A DNA stretch of 41,681 bases from a virus, in the IMG/VR virus record IMGVR_UViG_3300037010_001482, positions 1-41,681 of that record; one strand, written 5' to 3'. Of the stretch, positions 25,737 to 35,400 are shown one piece after another (the first letter of the stretch is position 1; the number at the start of each line of letters is the position of its first letter). The notes beneath the pieces are model-generated. The model was not told where the DNA came from. It ran no database searches and saw only the letters and a list, made by a program, of their open reading frames with translations. The position numbers were made by a program, and so were the translations under genes.

Positions 25737-26729
25737 TCATATTATCGATCTCTCGATAAATGGACCATTATTCAAACTATAACGTAAATACTTCTTACCA
25801 TCTTTCCAAAACTTTTCTTGACCAACATCAAGTCTATAATTAAGAGCAGTTGGTTTAAGATCATTGGCTATTGCTGCTTCTTTGGCAGTATTATAAATGA
25901 TCTCAACACTTTTTTTATCAATTACTAGAACTTTTTGTTCATCTGTTTCACTATCTTTCTTTAACTCTATTTCTTTTGAGTCTATCCAATCAGAATTATC
26001 AAACAAACTTTTTACTTGCCATCTTCCGTTGAAAACAGGATGCTTAAATCTATCTAAGTTTATACTAAGAGTTGACAAAGCTATACCTAAGAAATTAACA
26101 ACTTCTGTATGGTTATTATAAACCTTTAGAATATTTTCTTGTAAATCTAAAACTAGTAAACCAGTTGGTGTTTCTCTCTTCATGATTAATTCCATTAAAC
26201 ATGAAGGTTCAGGCCAAGGTTGATTGCTAGCTGGTATTCTAAAAAGTCCAAAATCAAGATGTTCTGTTTGGTTACTAGAAAATGCTCTATAAAGAACTTT
26301 TTCTTTTGATAATCCCAAAGCTTTTGCACAACTAGAAATAGAGGAGAAAGTATAAATCTGATCTGTAACACTACACTTGTATTGACAAGTTCTTGTTTCA
26401 TTTAGACCAGTTCTGAAAGCATGTTTGTGGTTGTTTTCATTTGTCATCCATTCTAAGTTATCTGGATGACAGTCTTCTTTATTACCATTTTTATGATTAA
26501 CAGTTAAATAAGAATGATTTTTTGGAAGTCCGTGACTTAAAGCAGCGATAATACGATGCTTTCTTAAAAATTTAGTCTTACCTAACTTACATGTTAAATT
26601 GTAGTATAAGTAACCATCTTTATTTCTAAAAACAGGACACTCTCTACCGGTACTCTTTACAAACACACGTCCGTCTATAGTGAAGTTATATCTATCAAAA
26701 TCTGTTATATCAGTAAAATGTATTTTCAC
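25737..26729 (-). CDS. HNH homing endonuclease with NUMOD1-like repeats, intron-encoded
   Basis: 330 residues from a GTG with AAAGGA 9 bases upstream; an ATG 13 codons earlier lacks a ribosome binding site. Residues 54-95 carry the HNH fold: KHRI, then VNHKNGN and CHPDNLEWMTNENN, with His79 and the CHPDN loop as likely active-site parts. Three NUMOD1-like DNA-binding repeats follow (around residues 118-155, 195-235 and 265-305, each of the pattern V.D......Y....EA....G....). Such enzymes cut intronless alleles to spread the intron. The gene lies in the 5' domain of the beta intron and ends just before P4, so its translation may compete with folding. Confidence 0.88.
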   Translation of the reverse strand: MKIHFTDITDFDRYNFTIDGRVFVKSTGRECPVFRNKDGYLYYNLTCKLGKTKFLRKHRIIAALSHGLPKNHSYLTVNHKNGNKEDCHPDNLEWMTNENNHKHAFRTGLNETRTCQYKCSVTDQIYTFSSISSCAKALGLSKEKVLYRAFSSNQTEHLDFGLFRIPASNQPWPEPSCLMELIMKRETPTGLLVLDLQENILKVYNNHTEVVNFLGIALSTLSINLDRFKHPVFNGRWQVKSLFDNSDWIDSKEIELKKDSETDEQKVLVIDKKSVEIIYNTAKEAAIANDLKPTALNYRLDVGQEKFWKDGKKYLRYSLNNGPFIERSII

Positions 26730-26804
26730 GGTAATGTATCCTTTTGTATTCCACAAAAGATAATACATCGATATATTTTTATATCACGTTATAGTTAAAT
26801 GTTA

Positions 26805-29800
26805 ATCATCGGTATCTGCACCTACTGCAAGATTAGCAGAGGTTGACATTAATTTAGAAGCATCTATTTCACTATCTGGTACACGGTTGGAAGTCCCACG
26901 TACGGAATTGAAAGATGGATTCGGTACAGTGTAAGTATTGATACCTACATCAGAAGAATCAGAAGTTGCTTCAGAGATAAGACCTTTATTGCTTTCATGG
27001 AAAACACGTGAGGCTGTATTCATGGTCCTAGAAGAACGACCACCAACACCTGAGAACGTAACAGCTTCCATCTCCTTGAGATTATTAACTGGATTGATGT
27101 CTTCAGTAATCTTCACAGCTGGGTCTGTAACAATACGTTTCCATACTGCAAGAGGATTCAAACTGATCTGACTGTTAGCCCTGCCTAAGCTCCTGCGTTG
27201 TTCTCTGATGGATAACACCATCTCAGAATAAACAGCGCCTGCAACGCGCTCGTAGCCACGTACAGTCTGATAATTCATATCAAGAGGATCAACGTATTGA
27301 TCATCCAGCAGAACTTCGGCAGCACGAACTAACAAAGCTCTAAACGTAATGGGTTCTTTCATCAGAATCAAAAGAGACTCAGTGATAGTATCAACAAAGA
27401 TATCATCCAGGAGATCAAACTCACGTACAAAACGTGTGCCTATTTTCTTTTGTTCCAGAACCGAGAGGTAAACACCTTTGTGATCAAACTTGTAAACAGA
27501 GTAGTTCTTCAAGCTCTTACCAAAGTCATTAAAACCTGCCAAGATCAAACTAGCCAACTTATCTTCTTTATTGAATACTAATGTTTCATCAGCAAAGTCA
27601 ATAGACCATTCATGGGTTTGTAAGTTAACACGTTGTCCTACAAGGACTCGTCGAGGTGTAACCTTCAACATGGTTAAAAGTTTATCAAAGCCATAGTAGT
27701 AACCAAGCATAATACCAACAGGGATAGCTTGTCCAAAGACACGACACTCAACAAAAGGTACAGGTGCTTTGAAACTATCTAAACCTAAGAACTCTTCAAT
27801 AGAAGAAATCACCATTGGGTCAGTTTGACCATCAGAACTATAGACAGTATTGTTTTCATCAATTAAGAGAAACGTACCTTTACCATTATCACCAAAGATA
27901 ATATAACCTTGAGAAGCAAACTTCTTTGTCATCTCTGGTGTGTAAAGGATAGAACATTGTTTTACATCAAAGTGTAAAATAAACCCTTGACAAGTAAACT
28001 CACGCAAGAACCTTGAAATACCTGAGTAAGCTGAAGGAGTCTTAGCCAAGTTATTAAAGACATTGCCTGGTTTGATACCAGATATTTTAGAATCTTCAAC
28101 AAGACCAAGATCGGTAATAGAACGAACTAACCAATCAGTATAATCGTTGATACGTTTGTCACTGCGAGAGATAAACACTTTCCCATAATACGAACTCAAT
28201 TGAACTCGGTCATGGGAGATCTTACGAAATGGAAGATCTGTACGTTGTTTACGCATACGGTAGTTGTTACCACCGCTTACAAACTCACCATTGGGTTCTA
28301 TTTTAGGAACCTTGAAATAAAGAGTAGAAGCTTTTCCAACAACTGGATTAACTTTAAAAGAATGGATCTCTTGTGTTCCAAGAATATTCTCGTGTTCTTC
28401 TACTTTGTAGTCTGTGATAATAAACCCGGCTTTTTGAGTAGCCATGGCCATACCAACTGTTTCTTTCCTTAAAGTCTTTTCGATATAGTTCTTATCGAAA
28501 TCCTTCAAAGTACTTTTGAGTTGTTCTTTATCAAGAATAGTTATCCTATCTGGGAAGATAGTTTCTTTGACTCGGAGTTCATCTTCTGAAACTTTAACAT
28601 AGTCAATCATCTTGATACCAGGAACAGGAGATTCTAATTCCTGACTCTTGTCATTGATGGCTAACATACGACGATGTTCAGCACCAGAGAGTAAACCATC
28701 TTTGGCCAACTTGTCAGCCAAATCTTTCACAACAACATGTGGGTCTTTTATGACTTCAAAGTCATGGACAGTGATTGGTTTATTATCAACAATAACAGCT
28801 TGAATCTCATTACGTTTAACTTCGGCAATAGCATCGCCGATATCTTCTTCTTTCTCAATGAGTTCTAATTGTTTTAAGTCTTCATCTAAAGAAGTAAGCT
28901 TAAGTTCAGAAAGAGTTTTATCTCCTTCGTCCGCTTGTTCATTTTCGTTAATAGCACCGTTAACTAATACAGCTGCTTCAGTTACTTCATCAATTTCTGT
29001 ACCTGCACCTTCGACAGTACGGGTTTCCATCAAAGTCATGAGAGAGCGAAGGATACGTTTACGTATCTGAACAGGAATGATCTTGATTTTCTGGCTAGAG
29101 AAGTCTTCAAGACCTAAACTCTCCATGCGATCACAGTAATCCGAGATATCCTCTAAAGCTACATCTCGTGGAAGTACTTTCATGAAGTCTTCAGTTGCAG
29201 CTAAAACAACTGCATCATCTTCAATCTTTTCGCCTTTACTGTGAACAGCTGGAGTAGCTGCTGGAGTAGGCCTATTCTCAGAATAGATCCAATCATCAAG
29301 TAAACCTAGATTGAAGAGAATCCAATGACCAGATTCCTCAAAGATCAAATTGATTTTGTGGTACTGAGTTGGATCAATGTAGTTAAGAGTACTACTTTGA
29401 CGTGTTTCAGGATCTAACCATTTCCATAACTGCAGAATGAAAGCAGAACCAGGGTCAGAGAAAGTCTTGAGCATCAACTGAGATTGCTTTACAGCAAACG
29501 TATTCAATCGAGGAACAGAAGGCAACTGACGTGGAAGATTAAAGATAGCGTATTGGTTACGACCTGTCTCTTTAGCTATCTTACCCATCTGAGTAAAAGT
29601 TGTGGCATTGATATTATACCAACGGTTGTAATCAGAGAATGGTGAGCGAATGTATTTATATGTCTTAGAACACATTGCGTGGTTAACAACAACCAATTGG
29701 TTTTCATCAGTTGGTGCTTTCTCACCAGGACGTATCCAACGATACCTGCGATGTTTGGTTTGATAGTCACGTATCATAGGTAAAGTAGGAATTGACAACC

Positions 29801-30041
29801 TACGTGGATTACCTACCAGACTAGACAACTCAGTGATGTGAATGATAGCTATCTTTTTAACGATATGCCTAAAGTAAAACTCATCAGTGTTAGGTCCAGT
29901 GCTTACGTTATCAACTTGAGTGTAATGATAAGCAGCTCCTTTTGGGAACTCAAGAAAGTCAACTGAATTTATGCGAGGCATAACCAGTTGTTGAGGCATC
30001 TTTACTCCAAACCTCTTAAAAAACATTTGTTCTTGTAACAT
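26805..30041 (-). CDS. RNA polymerase beta subunit, exon 1 (N-terminal 1079 residues)
   Basis: 1079 residues, start after AAAAAAGGAACCC, 13 bases behind the beta-prime stop. Around residue 1000, GVGGRSSRTMN and ESNKGLISEATSDSS..GIN parallel cellular beta GPGGLTRERAG and GRVCPIETPEGPNIG. The exon ends in GADTDD at 26805; the in-frame TAA that follows lies in the intron. Joined to exon 2 the subunit is 1452 residues, a full beta as in phiKZ gp178. It is the catalytic partner of beta-prime in a sigma- and alpha-independent polymerase, expected to be packaged with the DNA and to transcribe early genes. Unspliced mRNA would give an inactive N-terminal fragment. Confidence 0.88.
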
Positions 30042-30054
30042 GGGTTCCTTTTTT

Positions 30055-30228
30055 CTACATATCTGTGATGAGGTTGTTCATCAAGAAGTTAATCGTATCT
30101 GTTTCGACACTAAAAGCAATCTTGCCATCAGTACCAATATAAAACGTATTGTTCAAGAAAGCAGTGTTGATTTCTGCTTTAGCTTCTTCGGTCATAAGAG
30201 TTAACATACTCATCTTATCTCCATCGAA
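30055..30228 (-). CDS. RNA polymerase beta-prime N-terminal subunit, exon 2 (57 residues)
   Basis: A 58-codon exon too short and start-less for ordinary gene calling. It begins FDGDKMSMLTLM, the second half of the catalytic motif, and ends TDM before a TAG. Joined after exon 1 it restores GAD^FDGD, with Asp480, Asp482 and Asp484 as the three magnesium-binding aspartates of all cellular-type RNA polymerases. The total protein is 537 residues; the rest of beta-prime is encoded elsewhere, as in other phiKZ-type phages. The stop lies 13 bases before the beta start codon. Confidence 0.88.
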   Translation of the reverse strand, partial: FDGDKMSMLTLMTEEAKAEINTAFLNNTFYIGTDGKIAFSVETDTINFLMNNLITDM

Positions 30229-30234
30229 CTTGTT

Positions 30235-30318
30235 GTTCAGTAGTATTCGTTACTTACTACCCGCAGCATTACCTGCAACGCTGCATGTTTCCATGCAGAA
30301 CAGACTATATCTTCTACC
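30235..30318 (-). repeat. 84-base repeat, intron 3' domain, copy B
   Basis: Identical by eye to 25438-25521. The copies lie 4.8 kb apart in the same orientation inside two adjacent genes, so they mark recent common descent of the introns and are also possible recombination sites. Confidence 0.9.
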
Positions 30319-30550
30319 TCTCAACGAGGTAGCTTCCTATTTCGGATCACTTGATCCTACACCTTGCTAAGGGGTTAGTCGTTGAACCTTCCTGTTATGA
30401 ACAGGCTTGGATGCGGATTTCCTAATCTTTCTCTTTATTACTATACCTGAGTAGTTAGTTCAGCCACCATGTATGTCACCATCATGGTTTAGTAGAGAAA
30501 GCTCTAAAGGGGTTCCCGTCAATTAAGGAAGATACGATGTAATAGTAAAA

Positions 30551-30760
30551 TTACATCGGACCTAATAAGTTTACTGGTAAACGTAAAGGATAACAAAGGA
30601 AATTATCATCTTCTGATTTTCCATTGTTTTTTAATTCGAAAGTAAAAAGTTGATGATTCTAAATTAATTAAAGAAGCAGACTTTAAGTAACCACAGTAGT
30701 ATTATCTAGAAAATAAAATACTTTCGCATTATCATTACGTTCATCATTATTTTTTAACAT
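30551..30760 (-). pseudogene. Decayed remnant of an intron endonuclease
   Basis: In the 5' domain of the beta-prime intron. An ATG at 30760 behind AAAAGGTGG opens a 25-codon frame (ending YFLDNTTVVT, stop at 30683). A shifted frame continues LKSASLINLESSTFYFRI, and another shift gives FLCYPLRLPVNLLGPM and a stop at 30551. Read across the shifts this resembles the last NUMOD1-like repeat and C-terminus of the HNH protein in the beta intron (KVLVIDKKSVEIIYNTAKEA ... KKYLRYSLNNGPF). The TTTACGTT and GGTCC stretches before P4 also correspond at DNA level. The likeness is by eye and moderate. Confidence 0.4.
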
Positions 30761-30816
30761 ATATTAAACCACCTTTTCATATGACTAGGTAGTCAATATA
30801 CGGCAACTTATTGTTG

Positions 30817-32256
30817 ATCAGCGCCAAGACGAGCCAAATGAGCCGGAGCTGGTGACATGGAATTAAACCATTGACCTACACCTGGAAACTCTGGAGCAAC
30901 ATCTTTACTTGGACTCCAGTCAGTATCAGACAAAGCTATCAGGTTCATGGAATCTGAAGTAGTCTTGAGATAAGGAAGAGAAGGATAGATAGAACCAAAA
31001 CCAGTGATTGGGTAACGTGAAGAGAAAAGTGGGAAAGTTCCTACATCTTTGTAAAGAACAAGATAGAACAGATCACTCAAGCGAAGAGGCCTTACATTCT
31101 TGCGATCGTAACCACCAGCTAACTCTCCTATATCGTAGAAGACTTTAAAACAAAGTTTATCTTGGTAGATAAGAGCAGCGTATTCACCACCAATAGTAAC
31201 TGGTTCATTGCGAATACCTTCAACTGCGAATGTATTAAAAATCTTATCCAAACCTTCGTCCGTCATCCAAAGATCATATTCACTAGGATGAACAGTAATT
31301 TGTTTAGACGTGAAAGTCTTAGCATCTACCACATTCACTGGAAGTTTAGGATCACTAAAGTTCTTACTTAAAAACTCTTTTACCCTGAACCGCATGATAG
31401 GGGCTAAAGACTTAACCATCTGGTAAAGACCAACAATAGTGTTGTTGAATCCAGGATTAGTTTTGTCACCCAGTTTTTGAATCACAACGTCTGTGGTAGT
31501 AATAACATTGCGAGTACTGTCATGAATGGCACGAGTTGCCCATTTACCCATGTAAAGTTTTTTCTTACCCTTAATGGAGTTCATGATCAGATCGTAAACA
31601 TCAACAAAAGTTAATTGAATATTAACCCGTGATTGATTATAAAGCTCTGGAGATAGCTTAAACGAATTAACACTGATCGAATTAGACAAAGATAACATCT
31701 TACGATAAAGTAAGTTAATCTCTTCTTCCTCTTCTTGGCCATTGTCCTTAATCTCGTAATCACGAAGACCAGCAGGCATAACTACCAAGACAGAACAAAG
31801 AGCATTGTCTTTAGATTGTTTGATAAGTTTGATGTTATCACTGCGACTATCGGAATTACTTTCTTTGAAATCAATTTCTCTCCAATATTTCTCGAAGAAG
31901 AAGAAACCAGTTTGACCATCAAGTTGATTAGACTTCACAAAGTCTTTTTCTTCTTTATCCCAAACAGCATAAGACTTACCAGTGATGATCTCAGGATACA
32001 GTCGTTTGAGTTTACCAAAGATGCTGTAAATGATTGGATGAAATACAGGTATCTTGAAGTCAATATAAGAGTAATTAGCAGAACGCTTAGAATCACCTAT
32101 TTTACCAAAGGTTTCTGTGGAGAATAAACCATCAGGATGAAACTGTTTTGTACCACCCTCAAAGATATCCAGGGTCTTTACAGGCCTTATCAACTTGAAA
32201 TCAACAAGTGTAGGAAGTAGTAAAGCCAAGTTAAAAGGAACGGAAGTATCAGACAC
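30817..32256 (-). CDS. RNA polymerase beta-prime N-terminal subunit, exon 1 (480 residues)
   Basis: 480 residues, GTG start after AAGGAAACTCAAATC. Around residue 235, GKWATRAIHDSTRNVIT parallels the beta-prime GKRVDYSGRSVI motif. Around residue 413, RYPITGFGSIYPS takes the place of NRAPTLHRLGIQAF, and the exon ends HLARLGAD, the first half of NADFDGD. The annotated-looking C-terminus QQ-stop is intron sequence. Joined to 30055-30228 the protein is 537 residues, corresponding to phiKZ gp180 by position and content. It is the first gene of the beta-prime/beta operon and is divergent from the giant tail hydrolase. Confidence 0.9.
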
Positions 32257-32427
32257 GATTTGAGTTTCCTTATAAATACTTGTTATAAACCAAAATTAAA
32301 GTTTGAATTGTTATGATTGATTACCGTAACTACTTGTTATGGTTATAACCATTAAAAAAACCGTTAAGAGAATCATGAGAAAACTCTTAGACGTGTTGTC
32401 AAATTATTTTGCCTTAGGAGTAAAAAA
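32257..32427. promoter_or_regulatory. Divergent control region between RNA polymerase and tail hydrolase
   Basis: 171 bases serving both strands. It holds a direct repeat TACTTGTTAT at 32277-32286 and 32331-32340, the second running into a perfect 14-base palindrome ATGGTTATAACCAT (32339-32352). A small inverted repeat TAAGAG/CTCTTA lies at about 32365-32391. The hydrolase gene has TAGGAG 7 bases before its GTG. These are candidate promoter or operator sites; none is a motif I can name. Confidence 0.5.
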
Positions 32428-35400
32428 GTGAGCAAAAAGAAAATGCAGGTTGATAATGTCGACTTGGATAGTAGCTTGGAGTTCAATGACTTTGACATGG
32501 GCTTTCCAGATTTAAGCGACGATAGAACTCCAGTCTCAAAACCTGGTAAAGCTTTTGTAAAAGGTTTAGGTAAAGGTTTATCGGATAAGTCTTTAATTAG
32601 TGATCTGATGAAGAAAAATCTACCAAGAGAATATGGTAGTACTTTTGACATGTTAGATGAAGTTGCTACTGGAGCTAGAAACTTCAGTGCTGACATGGTC
32701 AAGGAATCTAAACCCATCATCGGTAATTTAGCCAATGCAGCTGATAAGTTCTTACCTAGTAGTTTTAAATCTACTAAGGAAAAACTCAGCAGGGTTCGTG
32801 ATTGGGCTGAGAAAGAAGATAGCTATGGTTCTATTTCCAAAGACGAACGGCGCAAACAAGGCACTGGTATCGAACTTGGTCGTATCTTTGAGCAACAACA
32901 ACAGACTCAAGCTATCAACGACAAGATCAGTAAGAAAGAGAAAGACTTCGATCGTGGTTTGGGGATGGCCCAACACAAAGATATTCTTACTGTTCTTACA
33001 CGGCTATCTAACAACACTGAACGTGTAGCTGGTTATACCACTACTATTAATTCAGCTTGGCAACGTAAGAGTTTAGAAACTCAGTTCCATCAGTTGTTTG
33101 TTCTTCAAGATATCTTAGAAGAATCTAAGAAGAGTAATGCTGAAGTTATTAGTAATTTAACTTCCATCGTTAAGAACAGTGCTTTACCTGAATATCGTAA
33201 AACACAAAAGGATGAAGCTTTCTTAGATGAAGCTCGTCGTAGGTTCTCTGGTAAGATTGTTGATGCATCACATAACTTCTTTAAACGTGGTCTTAGTAAG
33301 ATGCGTTCTGATGTTAGTGCTTTTGTTGGTGACATCGCTAGTGTTTCCTCGATGCTCTCTACTGCTGGTGATTTAAACGCATTACAAAATGAGTTTGATC
33401 CCACAACAATGAAAGACAAGTTATCAGGTTTTGCTGGTAATAAAGTTGGTAAATGGGCTTTATCTAAAGTCGGTGGTCATCTTATTAAATCAGCTAAGAA
33501 GAATCCTAAGTATGTCGACAAGATTGCTAAAGGACAAAACTTCTTAAAGTCTTTCCAAATGGATGGCTCTGGTTTAGCCAAAGAGTATCTTGACAGAAAA
33601 GATAAAGATGGTTCTGGTTTGATGAGCATGATTGCTGGGTATCTTAACAATACCTTCGAACATCAGAAACCCAATTACAACTTAGCAACTTACGATGCTA
33701 AGAACATGTATGGTGCTTCTCCTTTTACTAATAAAGTTGCTTACAGTATCACGGATGTAATTCCAGGTTACCTCTCACGTATCTTGCAAGAACAAACCGC
33801 AATGCGTACAGGTGGACAAGCTGAAAGAATTGTATTCGATTATCGTTCTGGTAAATTTGATACTTCTAAAAATATCATTGATTCTATTAAGAAGAGTATT
33901 TCTTCTGATGAATTGAGTAAGTCAAGTTCTGGTCATTTCAATGACATCATGTCAAAGATTGAAGAGACTACTGATCTTTCCGATAAAGAACGTTCTGAGA
34001 TTGCTAAAGTTCTCTTGAAGAAGGGATCTGATGAGTCTTCTATTGATCCTGAGAAAATGACCAGTGAAGATCATTGGAAAGATTTAGTCAGTGATCCCAA
34101 GACTGCAGCTAAGATGTCTCAGTTCATGGAAAACCTTTTTGGTACAAAATCCAATAAAGAGTTTTATGGTTTCAATAATGATCCACAAAAGAAAGCTGAA
34201 GCTAATCAGTGGATTGAACAAGTTAAGAATTTAAAACATCTTCGTAAAGACAAATACAACGATGCTCAGTTCCTTGTTGACAACGGAATGATGGAGCATG
34301 CTCAAAAAGCTGGACTTGTTGATAAAGATGGTAGATACAATAGTGATCTCATTGATCACAATACTACTCAACTTAAAGGATCTTTCAAAGGTAAAGGTTC
34401 TACTGGTGTTGATGTACTAAAAGAAATACGTGAATCAAAGACTGACCTGGGTGGTCATGATGAAGGTGTAGTTGAAGGTGCTTATCAACTTGGTAAGCGA
34501 GCTTTACGTTTAGAATCAGCTGAAGAGCGTGAAAAACGTTTAGGTACTTCTGACATCAACGTTAAAGACCATATCAAAAAGCCAGGTAATGTCTTAGGTC
34601 CTATTTCACGTTTACCTATTAAAGAGTGGCAATACAAACCTGGTCATGAGGATGGTGGTAAGACCAAGAACATTGGTCCTATGGCTCAAGACTTGAATCG
34701 ACAGTTTGGAGAAGAAGTTGCTCCTACTGGTAAAAAGATCGATTTGGTGAATGCTAATGGTATTGCTTTTAAGGCCATTCAAGAACTTAATAGTAAGTTT
34801 GATAAGTTTAAAGATTACTTTAAGAAGACTTCTCCAAAGGTTGTCTCTGAAGAAAAAGATGCTCCATCTAGTGCTCTTCCTCAAAACGTATTAAGTTGCT
34901 TACGTGGTATTTACTACAATACTGGTAAAATGGTTGAACAAGGTTTAGTCAATATCAATCTTAGTACTGAGGGTATTAAGAACATGGCAGCTGCTCTAGG
35001 TCAACAACTAGGTAAAGTTGATTTATCTGGTGCTGGTGACAAAGCTAAAGCAGCTTACGATAAAGCTTCTACTTTTGTTAAAGAGAATTCTGCTTCTTCC
35101 GTTCTAGGTAAAATAGGCGATTTTATTAGTAACACCGGTGGTGATACTGTTAAAAACGGATTACAAAGAGGTAAGTCTATTCTCTCTAGTAGTTTCTCCG
35201 GTGCTAAAAACATAATGAATTCAGTTCGTGAAACAGCTGGTTCTATGTTTGATCACGTTAAAATGCGTGCTTTAGAAACGTTTGATGTTTACATGCCTGG
35301 TGAGAAAGAACCACGTATGATAGCTGTTAAAATGCGACAAGGTTATTACATCGACTTTAAAAAGCAAACTCCAGTTAAAACACGTAAAGATGTACGTGAA

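Larger units (their letters stand above)
25432..26804 (-). ncRNA. Group I intron in the RNA polymerase beta gene
   Basis: 1373 bases. On the minus strand the core has the classic elements: P4 side AATTGACGGGAAC (about 25725), P7 side GTTCAACGACTAACCCC, and the S element AAGATATAGTC, followed by a P9 hairpin CTGCATGGAAACATGCAG almost identical to that of T4 td, so subgroup IA2 is likely. The intron follows a U (GAU codon end) and ends in G. The HNH gene fills the 5' domain. Removal joins two halves of a conserved motif in frame. P1 and exact splice sites are inferred from the protein alignment, not tested. Confidence 0.88.
30229..30816 (-). ncRNA. Group I intron in the RNA polymerase beta-prime gene
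   Basis: 588 bases. It has the same core as the beta intron: AATTGACGGGAAC, GTTCAACGACTAACCCC, AAGATATAGTC and an identical P9 hairpin. It begins after the U of a GAU codon and ends in G, and its removal fuses LGAD to FDGD. A perfect 8-bp hairpin GATGTAAT/ATTACATC at about 30536-30558 lies just before P4. The 5' domain is short and holds only a broken reading frame. The junction is fixed by the invariant protein motif, so confidence is high even without a folding calculation. Confidence 0.9.

Noticed and set aside
24310-30041. Beta encoded as two separate split-subunit genes, as in some jumbo phage polymerases
   Set aside because: The conserved motif would be cut in two, exon 2 has coding sequence before its first ATG without a start codon, and a group I core lies exactly between.
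30149-30370. A 73-codon plus-strand open frame
   Set aside because: It is antisense to the beta-prime exon 2 and the intron core, with no ribosome binding site and low-quality composition.
25432-30816. Inteins instead of introns in beta and beta-prime
   Set aside because: Stop codons follow within 0-2 codons of the junctions, no intein splicing motifs are present, and the intervening DNA has group I P7 and P9 elements.
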